A stretch of 64,000 nt of DNA, taken from Panorpa germanica. Taxonomy: Eukaryota > Arthropoda > Insecta > Mecoptera > Panorpidae. The notes beneath the pieces are model-generated. The model saw only the letters and a program-made list of their open reading frames with translations, made no database searches and was not told the origin of the DNA. Shown here piece after piece: positions 43,033-58,699 of the stretch; the first letter of the stretch is position 1; every line of letters starts with the position of its first letter. The DNA is taken from contig OY783217.1 in the NCBI GenBank assembly GCA_963678705.1, positions 6,882,001 to 6,946,000 on the forward strand, written 5' to 3'. The position numbers and the translations under genes are program-made.

Positions 43033-43410
43033 GGTGAAGGATAGCATTTAAAATAAGGTGATATTTTATATTAACACATAACCTAACTTATTTATTTATT
43101 CTGTTTTGAATAAACACATAACACATACACTGTAATTACAAAACTCTTAATATTACTGATATTACACATCACTAATTCCGATTATATATCGAAATATATA
43201 TTAATTTGATTGAATTGTACCATTTTTGTCAATTATGACAGCTATATGCGCCCATTGCTAAAATATGAATTCACTCGCTGTCACCCTATTCCTGTGTCAG
43301 CAATTTTATCTTCGTATTTATGCGCGGTGACTAAATACTTTAGGTATTATTTAAACAACAAAACCAAGTAACGGTTTGAATCCAATCACTATTAACAGAC
43401 ATGAACAATT

Positions 43411-43441
43411 ATTTATTTATTTTATTTTATTTTATTTTAAA
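43411..43441 (-). terminator. Cluster of AATAAA polyadenylation signals
   Basis: Repeated tttatt on the plus strand reads as a run of AATAAA on the minus strand. It lies 40-75 nt after the stop of the small gene and upstream of the MTMR10 start codon. Confidence 0.6.
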
Positions 43442-43483
43442 ATTCTTACACATTTTTCATTTATCTATAAAATACGAGCCGTT

Positions 43484-43827
43484 CTAAAATGCAAACAAGG
43501 CAGGTGATACAATATTTGAATTACTCCGATAACGCAAAAGCAGATGGCTAAATGATAGTGAATCAACACCATGTGCTTCTTTACAAAAAGCAAAGAATAT
43601 GTTTATGAGTTTATAAAATATCACATATAATATAATAATTATAAAATACAGAACTATTTTAGATCATATAAATTTATTATACAATTGGTTAAGATACTCA
43701 CTTCTTCAAAGACAACTGGCAAGTTTTGTCTTTCACAATATTTTTTGCCACCTGATAAGGACTTCCACAAAACAGCTGTCATATTTGTTAAATCCTGTGC
43801 CTGCCCTTCATCAAATATAAAAGCCAT
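43484..43827 (-). CDS. Small two-exon gene of unknown function between Vps34 and MTMR10
   Basis: Exon 1 starts at ATG 43827 after an in-frame stop. It encodes 42 residues beginning MAFIFDEGQAQDLTN and ends at a strong donor (GAA/gtgagt, 43702) or, four bases later, a weak one (GTGA/gtatct, 43698). Exon 2 follows a pyrimidine-rich acceptor (ctttttgtaaag) and starts at 43578. Its most coding-like frame ends SNIVSPALFAF and stops at TAG 43484-43486. The weak donor keeps that frame and gives 74 residues. The strong donor shifts exon 2 into a hydrophobic frame that stops slightly further on. Several AATAAA signals follow at 43411-43441, before the MTMR10 start at 43032, so this looks like a separate transcription unit. 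I do not recognise the family. Exon 1 could alternatively be a second 5' exon of MTMR10, since its phase fits MTMR10 exon 2. Confidence 0.5.
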
Positions 43828-44290
43828 ATTAACATTTTATATGAATATCACTTAAATAAATGAAGGACAATATTTTAACAATAGTTTATGTATTTCTTAT
43901 TATTACTCTTCTTATTATTATCACATTATATAGTCTCTCCTCACATTGAAATAATTTCCTTATTATAACTCGTAAACAATAGATAAGATATATGTTTTAA
44001 CTAAAATATTTTGAAATAAACATTGCAGTATAATTATTTATTTATAATAGTCCGCATATTATAACTGATTATGGCACCGTATCTTTACTGTGGTTGCAGC
44101 ATGACTATGTATATGACTAAATATAAAATGAAACCGAGATTTCATTTTTATTATCGTATAGAAATATCTTTGTATTTGTACAATTTATTATAATATAATT
44201 ATCATTATTACATGACAATGACAAAATCGTATACGCATATATATGTTTATATACTTAATAGTTCAAATAGAGATCTATTGCGCTTTACAG

Positions 44291-44351
44291 CAGATATTAA
44301 TTATCTCAGATATTAATTATCTCAGATATTAATTATCTCAGATATTAATGC
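44291..44351. repeat. 16 bp tandem repeat, about 3.7 copies
   Basis: The unit cagatattaattatct is repeated head to tail with perfect copies. It lies in the Vps34 3' flank, between Vps34 and the small gene. Confidence 0.95.
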
Positions 44352-44930
44352 TTTTACTATTTATGATTTACACATTACAAAAGTTTGATACACGTGTTTA
44401 AAAATGACTGAAAATCTGATTTGTAATTTCCAACGCGCTCAAGTATGATAATAATTTTAAATAGTGCTTATTACAGGATTCATACATTTGTACATTTATA
44501 GGAAATATAATAATAATAATATACGTTTCACCCCACATAAGAGCGCAGAAAATCCATGTATTTTATATAATTTGGGTTGACTTCTTTTTTTTATTATCGG
44601 AGTTGCTCGAATAATTACATTCTGCAAAAAACAGGTTAGAAAAAACTTTAGACGCCTCTTTCTTAATACAGCATTTTTAGCTAATAGTACGGTTATATTA
44701 CATCCAAGCTCCAATATACAGCAGACTAGCGTCAACCATTCCAGCCACTGTACCATTAAAAAAAACATTTTCATATAAAAACGTTCTTATATTTAAACAC
44801 TACAAATATTTCTTAAATACAGTCTCATTAGTATATTGTAATAAAATAGATATTGCTGATAAAATTTACAATGCTTACAATAAACTGCAATAATTGTTAT
44901 ATACGTTCAATTATAAAATATTAATATTAT

Positions 44931-47900
44931 TTATTTTCTGATGTATTGAGCAAACTTATGTAAATGATCTACAATTGCTGGCATTACAGACGACATGGAC
45001 TCGTCCAAGAGTCTTTGTATATAGACTACAGCTTCTTCATCTCCAAGTTCTAAGCAAAGTTTATCCTGTACTTTCTTCACTGCCTTATCAGGTTCTAATG
45101 CAATATCAGGTACGGAAGCATCGACCATTAACGAAAATAAGTTGAGCATTAAATTGGCGTGTCTAAAAATAAAAAAAAACATTATGCTTAAAAGCTTATT
45201 AAAAGTTCATGTTTTTTATTGAATAAAAAGTGTTACTGGAAATAATTATTTTTAATGTTTTATTTCTACCAATTCACTAAATTAAAAACCAAAAATAAGA
45301 AAGTCTCAGAATATTTATAAGAACGTACCGTCTTAGATGCAAAAATGCTGTGTAAACTTGCGTTCTGAATTCTTGATAATGTTCTGAGTCGTTTCCTCCC
45401 ATTCCATCCACCATCTCTTTAGACAATTTCATTGGTGGTGGTAAAGGTTTTGGATCTCTTCCCAAAATATATCCAAAATCAATATGAAATAATTTACCAG
45501 AAGTTGTTAAAAGTAAATTATCTAAATGTCGATCACCAACACCTATATAAAGGTAAATTTTATTTAATATGTTGGTGTTTTTAAGTAATATTTATATAAG
45601 ATATATGTCACAAGTATGTAACCTAATAAATAAGTGATCACACAGTAGCCGGCGCAACTTCTAATATAAGTATCCATTATTTCAGGAACAACTCCGTATG
45701 GCGCAGTTTCATGAGGATGATGTTTTCTAAAGAATGCTAAGATACTGCCTTCACTTTGTAGAACTTCTGCTACAGTTAATGAATCAATAAACTGAACGAA
45801 ACCATGTTTAGTACTTGTAGCTAACACTCTAAAAATTATAAATGTTTCAATGATAACAATAAAGAACACTTTACGAGAAACGTATTAACAAGAATATACA
45901 ATACCTGTATGGCGTCAACTTGAGATCTAACTTTTCTCTCCTTAATAACTTATCCATCAATGTTATCATTTGTAATATTAATTGATCTTGTCTTAAATCG
46001 TCACCATGTTTAAAGATAGCAACATATTGTACATTTTCAGTAGTCATAAAGGTTAATCGAGAAGGCATTAATGCTGACTTGAATAACGTTGCCTTTTCAG
46101 GAATGATTCCTTTTATTATAATATCAGGATCTAAAGGTAATGGAATAGGATCGAAATTCACAAAATTTATTTTAAAAGCATCCGAATCACTCAATAGCTG
46201 TTGAAGTTTTTCCGTTTTCTTTTTTCTATTTCCACTTTCTCTGGCTACAGTTTTAATAAGTTTTACTAATTTATCAATGAAGGATTGTTGGGCAGTTAAG
46301 AACGAACGACGTCTTTGTAATTCGGCAGTCCCTAAAACAGCAAAAATAAAATTTTGAAAAGGAAAGGAGCATTTAATATAAAAAGTGTTGGCTATGCAAA
46401 ATCAATCAATTATATGTGATCTAATTAAATCATCATTAGAATCATTTGTAGACTTATCTACACTGTAAACTCTGATCTAAATATAAATGTACAAGTAAAT
46501 TTACTTACCTTTTGTTAAAGATATTGAAAATGTTTTTAGCACTGTTAAGTACATTTCGCGCACTTTTCCATCCTGTTGTTGCATGTTCGAGTCCTGATCT
46601 TCACATTCAATCATTAAATACCAGTATAAATAGTTTGCTAATGTTGAATTTACACAAGCTTTTGAAATGAGAAACGAAGCTAGATCACATCCAATTGCTT
46701 CTGTCATTAAAAGGGTATCTGTGTTAGCTGAACCATCAGTGTGGCTACTAGACTGAGATAACTGCATCTGTGAATTCGCTGAAGACAATGAAGTTTGAGG
46801 TTCTTGAATATACGAAGTTGATACATGTTGAATTGTTGGACTAGAATTTGTCAGCAAAGGTATATTTTGCTGTACTTCTATAACACTTCCTGTACTTGAT
46901 GATCCTATTTGTTCAGCAGGAGTAAAGGAACCAGATCGTTTTAATTCAATACTTGCTAAAAATGGATGTAAGTAAAGTTACTGAACAGTTAATTGTATAT
47001 TATTAAAAATTATAATTTTATATATACCCAGATTTTTCTCTTTATTTAATTCATTCCTAGAAATCTGTTCCCTTGTACTATCTTCAGATGGCATTGCCTT
47101 CGCAGCTTGTGGAGATATACGGTCATAAGCATCCTGTAAATTGATTTTTTTTTTAAATATTATCACCGTAATAAAAGAATCCTTTTTATTGAGTGTATCA
47201 TATCAAAATAAGTTAATATCGAAATCCAGTTCGAATATTTAGATGAAGTTATAGTTAAAAAAGAATAAGTGTTATAAAAAAAAAGAGAGGAACTTGGACT
47301 CATTACACGTTTATACATTCGTGGCTACTGTTAAATTAAATGGGATGACAAAATATATTAATTTTAATCATTGTTTCTATATTATAACAAAAATTAATTA
47401 TTTACCAATATTTCTTCAAAATTTTCGTACTTTAATGCTTGTACTAGTTGCAGAAGATAAAGCAATAGATCCTCATCAGGAGCTTGTTGCAAACGAGAAA
47501 TTGCATACCTAAAAAACAAAAAAAATTAAACACCTTAATAATAAAACGGAAAGAAGAAATGTTTCTCTGGTTTTGATCAAACAGATCAAAAAAATCGCAA
47601 AATGAAGGCAACATTTCTACATAGAAAAAGACATCAGTATTCGAAGTATTTACCTTCGAACAGCAGGATGAGTAAAATTGGGACTAAGCAATTCTAATGC
47701 GTCTTCTACATCCATTGGAGACCATTGTGGTAGTAATTCTAACGCCTGTCGAACTTCACCTGAAAGTAAATTCGGAGAATAGTTTATATATAATTATTTA
47801 AGGTTTTTTTAGCCTTTTCCACACTAAAAATTGTGTCCATCTAGAACTTAACATAAATTTTACATTTTACAGAAAATCATCGGTAAATACGGTCAGAAGA

Positions 47901-50900
47901 AATGGAACTAAACTAAATTATGTAAGATATTGGTAATATAACGAAAAAATACCTGCTACATTCCAGTTCACACATTTCAGGAATTTAGTCAGAGCTTCTT
48001 TCTGAGACCTCAAATAAAACCGGAACTTCCACACCAGATCTTGTTCTTCACTAGACAGCTGTTTTGTTGGTGGATAACGAACGATGTTGTTGAGTTGGTC
48101 CCTAACGCTAGAATTTGGTTTTGCATCTCGGTCTGATATTCCACTTCGAAGAGAACGTGAAAGTTTGTGATGTTTACTTTCCACTAAATTATCCTAAAAT
48201 ATTAAATATATTTCATTAGAGCCGGTCTAAATATGCGTCATCTGGTAACCGTTTTGAAAAATCAGAGCTTCCATTGTGAAAATTGCAACGTAAATATTAC
48301 TATAATATAAAATACTTACTATATTTATACTATACTACAATCAATTAGTAAAATGTATAATACAATAGTCAAATTTTCAGTAAAAACTTAACTCAAATTT
48401 TACGTATATTTATGTAAAAACAAGTTAACGTAAATAAAAAAAAAACTTCACGAAAAATTTTATCTAAAAAGTGGATAGAGGACTTTTGTATACATATTAC
48501 ATATAATATGATAATAATTATGTTGTTACCTTCTTGTAAAAAATTCTAAAAAATGAACCATAACATCCACAGGATAACCATAAATTATATTTTTTCTTTT
48601 TAACTAAACCATAATAAACCATAAGGTCAGCTGAATATATTATATACATATAATTAATATACTCTGTTAACGAATATAAAATTTGAATGATTTCTATTTT
48701 ATTATTAATTATTAAACAACACAAACTATATTTGTAACAGTAATTAAACACATGTATGTTTCTACTTTATAAATAATAATACACAAAGGGGATCAGCTGT
48801 ACTTAGTAAAGAAGAAATATAATAAGACCGAGCAGAACTTTTAAGCCAATTAAGTTATAAGTGGTAGACAAACGTACCATAAGAATTGTATTCGATTAAA
48901 AAACAATAAGTATAAAGTATGCCAGGTCGTAAACTGGTCTTATCGAGTACGATATAAACGAGTTAAATATTCAATCAATTTGAATTAATAAGAAAGGTCA
49001 TTTAAAACCGGTTCGATTAAATAAATAGTAATTAAAATATATGATAAAGAGCTTATAGTAATGCACGTTATGTGTATTCCAAGCATATTACCCGCCTAAC
49101 ACATACATGTATTATTTGCCTTGAACCGCTATATAACATATTACATTTAAGTTTACATGGTTTATAATACTGATCTGATAGTATCTAACATATTAAGATA
49201 TTCAAAAAAAATAGTCTTGTTTAAAATCGTAACTTCAAACCAAAATTAAGCTTATTTTTAGAAATATATAATCTTTCTCTTTCTGGTGATATGTCTACGT
49301 ATAAGCCCGTCTCAACAGCAGAAAACTGACATATTAATTTAATTTTCAATAGTTAACTTGTTTATTACTATTCTAGCTAAAGCTCTTTCATTGGATGTAA
49401 CCAGTGATGGTTGGATGAAATAAGATTCAAAATAGTCACACCAATTTCATATTCTTTGTAAATAATACAATATTTTTTATATAGAAAAAAAAATAACAAT
49501 AGTTATTTTGTTCTTTAAAGTGAAATGTAAGCACGTGTAAAAGTGAAATTAATTATGCAATCTTACTTGATAATTGCTACCATATATAATATAGTATAAT
49601 GTCTAATAAAAATCCAGATTTTTGCACAAAATATAAAATGGACTTTCGATTTGAAACCATAACACATCATTCAACAATATAATATCAAAATATATGTAAT
49701 CTAAAAAGTAAAACCCACTCAAAATAAAATCACGTTCAATATGAAATGGTCAATATCAAATTAAATAAAAAATCCATAACTCACCTCTTGTGGTAAAGCT
49801 ACATATGATCCAAAAAATCGATTTGTTCTCTTTTGTAAAGCCATATTATTACAATTGTAACCAGAATATTATTGTAAATATTAGTACTAGTCTTTTAAAA
49901 ATTATAATTGAATTCTTTTGCATGAGTTTTTTAAATTTTTTATATACTTTTAAAATACTTTCATTTTATTTGAAATATCTTTATATTTTTGAGCATCTTT
50001 TCTATTTATATATTTTTTAAGTTTAAACTCTTGATAAGATGTCATTATTTTAATTAATTTTGTATAATAAACCTAACCTAAAACACTTTTATGTCGCTGT
50101 ATATTTTGTTTATTTCTAAAATATGCTAAAATAACACTCAATATAATTTTTTTTTGGTCATTCACCTACAACGTGTCTATTTGATATAATTTTAAACATT
50201 AATTTGTTGAATTGCATTAAATTTAGATTAGATAGAGATTCAATAAAGATTATAAAAAATACGTGACAACTGTTTTTAAATTATCTTATCTTACTACCTC
50301 ATTCAACTACTATATAATTCTGAACAGACAAATAAAAATGAAAGAATGAAGAATGAATTTGTATACACTTTAGAAAAGAATATGACACAAAGAATGATTC
50401 TTTAGCACATGACCATTCACTTTCGAATTTGTTAAAAGAGTTATAGTCATGGTCTACCACGCAAGTATTATGTTCACAACAAAAAAAAAAACCGGAATAC
50501 GCTAATACAGAATCAACAAGTTGTTTGTAGACGTAGCAAGGTGACAATAGTGGCACTATTTTAAATTAGAAAAAATATATTTATAAAATAGTTTCGTCCA
50601 TATCTTTTTATAAATAAACTATTGTTTACATATTTTATTACCTGTAATATTTCCGCATCAGGTACAGTCACGAGATCTGGCTCGGCCCTATATGGATATA
50701 TGTCATCTCCTTCTTCTTCATAATAAACCAAAGAATACTGTAAAAATAAAATATTATTAAATTTATAAATTGCCTGAAATATATAATATAATGTGTATAT
50801 AAAAACTAACTATATTTTTCAAGTAACCACTCTCAAGGTCATAAGTTGGCAGTACATCATACGTTGATACAGTGCCGAATGAACACTATAAAAATTATAG

Positions 50901-53280
50901 GAGAGCGCCCCAGCGAGTAACGTTTTATATTTTGTTAGATTCTTATATTAATATTTCAATTTAATAAAAATAAATTAATATTGTTCGCTAAAGAAAAAGT
51001 TGTATCGAGGAGCCTAATTCCCCAGATTTAACACAACGTTGATATCTGAGCTTGGCTATTATAATTAATAAAGTAGATGTTACCAAATGCAAATTATATT
51101 TACATATGTAAGTATATGCATTTATAATGGTATTAGTTGAAAAAGAGGAAAAATATTCTTAAATTCCTCACAATCCCAAGAGTATTGAAATTCAAAATAT
51201 TTTAGCTAAAAAATACATACAGGTAACATTTTACGTAAGCGAAAGCCAGTAATATTTAAACTGGAAAGAAACTTTGATATCTTTAAAAATGTATTCTTAA
51301 GAATTTATAATTGAAGAAAGGTCAAATTATTTTTGAAAGAGCAATAAATACGTCAAAAAACGTTGTATATTAGGTAACATTTTACACGTAAAAGGTCTTT
51401 TAAGGTTACTCAAATTTAATACTCTGTGTAATTAGTGCAGTAACGACAAAATGGGCGAGAGAATTTATGGCAGACTGCTGTATCTTCGCGTTCGATCCAA
51501 GGACCAGATTTAAATTTACTGGGTTTGGTTGGTATCAAGTTATTTTGATTATCTACATATATAATCCTACACTTATTAAGGTGTAGTGTACACCTATGAA
51601 GTTACGACACCAGAAATAATGCCAAAATAGTAGCAGCTAATTGATGATAGGATTCAACATCGGAAATAGGCTGACGTTAAATAAATTAAATAATAAAATG
51701 CAGTATTTTTTGGTTAGCACTGTATACGTGTTTTAATCGTACAACATTTTGTAAATGTTCTATTACACAAACATTATGATGTTTTTTTAAATAAATTATT
51801 AAGATGGCTATTTCATAGCTTCAAACTTTCTTTATTGGGTATTGAAAAACGTGGCGGGAGAAATATGCCGCAAACCATCAGCGACCTAAACCTATTCTAT
51901 AAATAACTACAAAAGTCCTCAAAAAAATAGATGATAAAATGAAGAATAGATAAAAATGTATTGGAAACTGCATACTATTGTATCTCTTTGAAATGCAGTT
52001 ACGTAAACGGTGTAATATTCCAAGAATAATTTTATGAATCGTAAAATATGTTTTACTTAAATAGATATATGTTAATGAGAAATAGCATCCCCTTATTAGC
52101 TTTAACAATATAAGCCGAAAATTTTTAGAGAGTGATTTAAGTATATTACCTGAATATTATCAATTACAATTATTGGGAATTGTATAGTCAAATACATGAA
52201 ATCGGATTGGTTTCGCTCTCTGGCATTAATTCCCTCTATTTCTCTAAATGTATGACGATCCAACCAATCAATCTAAAATAAAGAAAGAGCATTTTAAGAT
52301 ACGCACTTTATTTACATATTAGTCAAAGTCAATCAAAATAACAAGACAATACGAAGAAATTAAGTTCGAAAATATCATGAACTGAATCAATACTTGACAG
52401 TTTTGTTAAAAATAAAATCTAATCTGATAAATAAAAATCATGGAATTTAACATATTTTTGTAAATATTAATTTTTAAGGAAATACCTTTGCTATTTCTCC
52501 ATTTTTATGTTTTTTTACAAACTTAGTCAATCTCTGCATTTGATCTGTACCTTTCTCTTGTGTTTTTCCGGGAGTTGTAGATGGCCAGTTGCCATCAGCA
52601 ATACGATTTCGCCACACTTTTAAGTCAAGCAAGCCCTGGATAGTTAAAAGTTATTACTGGTTGATTTTTGTATGTAGGGTATCTGAGTGAGTTATAATAA
52701 TTATGTTGCGTACCTGTCTGAATACACCATGTTTCCCGAACAAAGTTATTGTTGTACCTCCTACAGGTAAAAGTTTACCAGCGCCTCCGCAGTCATATAT
52801 AGTTAATGCCAGCACCGCATTTCTTGGAAGTTCATTATAGTGACAGCCGAATGTTATCCATTCATTCCAACTTAAATTTCAAGTATTAATTTAACATACA
52901 TAATATAAATAAAGCAAGATACATTGATATATGACTTACTCCCAACGCCTAGTAAAATGCTTATACGAACTGATGATGGGTAAAAGCAAAGGTACACCAG
53001 CTGATAATATTTGACAATGAACACTAAGGTCAGGATATTGTTCCATATAGAGACCTGAGAATCTTAGCATAGGATCTGCTAATAATTCTTCATAGGTGGA
53101 CTTTATTCTTTGTCCATCCAAAGTTCCTCTAAAACAAAGTGATATTTTTTACTTAAGTTATAAATATTGCATTTTATAATTACTTATAGATACATGCGGG
53201 TATTACATTTTTATTTGCACATTATGTTGCACTGAAGAACTATATACATATGAAAACTTATCATTAAGTTCACTCAACAT
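44931..53280 (-). CDS. Vps34: Class III phosphatidylinositol 3-kinase (Vps34, PIK3C3)
   Basis: Seen: 15 coding exons: 53280-53207, 53128-52940, 52870-52714, 52635-52486, 52272-52150, 50737-50642, 48193-47953, 47759-47654, 47508-47406, 47133-47028, 46955-46509, 46331-45905, 45828-45623, 45542-45329, 45162-44931. Phases close to 2871 nt, 956 residues. The N-terminus has [10 protein letters not shown] and VQIKIGTLDG, then a C2 domain (WNEW), a helical PIK domain ([15 protein letters not shown]), a Ser/Gln-rich linker about 450-550, and the kinase domain. Catalytic features: FKSALMP near 681-687, Lys in AIFKHGDD near 705, catalytic loop GDRHLDN 811-817, DFG 830-832, and C-terminal QYIRK needed for membrane activity in the family. 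Known: it phosphorylates PI to PI3P on endosomes and autophagosomes with Vps15 and Beclin-1. All key residues are intact. The start ATG at 53280 sits in a short first exon separated by a 78 nt intron. The largest introns are near 48.2-50.6 and 50.7-52.1 kb. Confidence 0.97.
51440..51540 (+). repeat. SINE-like fragment with B-box-like sequence
   Basis: Reads gcgttcgatccaaggaccag then aaatttactgggtttgg. GTTCGATCC fits the RNA polymerase III B box, and the body matches the fragment near 361-400. It lies in a Vps34 intron (50738-52149). Confidence 0.45.
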
Positions 53281-54126
53281 TTTTTTATAGTAAGTGTTCT
53301 TAGACGTTTAACAGCTGAAATAATAACACTTAGTTATTATAGAACTGTTAAAAATTACTGTTGTTTCTTTGTAAAAAGTAATCAATAACATAAGAAATAC
53401 AAATGTTTTGTATTGAAATGTTTTCTATCAACAACTACGTAAATGTTTGACGCTTAATAGAATGTTATGAAAGATTGTTAGCAGTTGTCAGATAACTTAC
53501 AAACAGAAACCACAGATACAGAAACTTGACAGAAACATGATCGAACAAATACATGAAATAAAATGAACAGTATTGACCTCTATGTACAAAACTCATAACT
53601 ACTTTCACACAATCAATGAACATTTAAAAAATATTGTCAGCTACTTGATTTGAATGTATATAAAAATTTGTAGAAAAGAACTATTCATACATTCATTGGA
53701 ATATAATTAGTGTAAACGTAACTAAATAATTTTTATTTGTTATGTAACGTTGTCATGCGCTAATAATTGTAATTATGACTGATGAAATCAGGCTGATATA
53801 TTCCGATTCGATTCCCAGACCAACTCAATATGAGTTACTTATTATTTATTTACATTACATGTAAAATCTGAATAAACTTATTATGCTGCGAAGTCATTCA
53901 TATATCTCATTGGTGACTAACATTTCTATCAGAATGCATTTGCTATACAACTTTCCCATAGTTAGAATCTAACAAAAATTAAAACTTGATAAAATTGTAT
54001 CATAAAATTTGTTCTTTTACAAGTTTTCTACGGATGCTTAGATTGGACGTTAAAATTAACTATTAATTTTATTAATTGCTTATTTTCATTTTTAAAAAAA
54101 TGAATATTGCCTTAACCCTATTATAT

Positions 54127-54320
54127 TATAGCTCAAATTACCAGAGTTTGGAACAAATCATGCTTAAAGAGGTTTAGAGTAGTATAAATGTACGGATGCA
54201 ATAATGTATCTTATTTTTTATTTGTTCCTATATACAATATAAAAAAATTGTGAGTGTTTTATCATTGTATCGTAGATTTATACGACACAACCGCCGTTTG
54301 AAGGTTTCGTTCGTGTAACT
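54127..54320. mobile_element. Decayed family C inverted-repeat element
   Basis: The left end (tatagctcaaattaccagag) and the inner stretch ending gatttatacgac resemble the element at 29518-29735. The right end is eroded. It lies in the roughly 1.4 kb between the polyubiquitin stop and the Vps34 start; I see no other structure there. Confidence 0.55.
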
Positions 54321-54554
54321 TGCCAAAAATTAAAGCTAAATATTTTATTACTCTTAAAATAGTGTTAATAAGTTTTGTTTCTATTGAATCAAATTTTTTT
54401 TATATATTTAACCATTACTCTAAAGCATAATTATTTATTACTTTTTAAAAATTTAATATGTTTATTGAAATAGATGCAGCCTATTTTGCATTTATTCTTA
54501 CTTAAAATATATATTAAAGAAAAGACAACATTTGATAATTATAATGCAGATAAC

Positions 54555-54568
54555 TTTATTAATTTATT
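54555..54568 (-). terminator. Polyubiquitin polyadenylation signals
   Basis: Two AATAAA hexamers (tttatt on the plus strand at 54555-54560 and 54563-54568) lie about 120 nt after the polyubiquitin stop codon. Confidence 0.7.
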
Positions 54569-54682
54569 TCTTATTAAAAAAAATCACATTTATATGAGAA
54601 CACTTCGAATTTGAATTAAAAATGCTAAAAGCTAAAAAAGGTAATATTTGATAAAGCATTTGGGCCTTTTCTAAACTAAATA

Positions 54683-58488
<3,806 letters not shown>

Positions 58489-58617
58489 AATTATTAACCA
58501 CTAATTTGATGAAAATATTATCCAAACTCTTTTACAAAAAACAATTACTTTAAAAAAAGATATTAAACTTTTATTTTTATTTATACGCCTTTATGCTGCT
58601 TCAAATGTTTCAACTAA

Positions 58618-58654
58618 ACTGCGTTCGTGAGCTAAGTAGGACGGGGTATTTATA
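58618..58654 (-). promoter_or_regulatory. Polyubiquitin core promoter: TATA box and likely initiator
   Basis: TATAAATA reads on the minus strand at 58654-58647. About 34 bases downstream is an initiator-like GCAGTTT with +1 near 58620. The spacing to the 5'UTR intron donor at 58488 is sensible for a first exon. Confidence 0.75.
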
Positions 58655-58699
58655 TCATCGCGCGGATAGAAATCAATACGAAGTACACCGAACATTAAC

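Noticed and set aside
44291-44351. CRISPR-like array
   Set aside because: Units are contiguous 16-mers without spacers, in a eukaryotic genome: a simple tandem repeat.
44496-44774. 92-codon minus-strand open frame after Vps34
   Set aside because: Hydrophobic and Leu/Phe-rich as expected from AT-rich DNA; lies in the Vps34 3' flank and matches no family.
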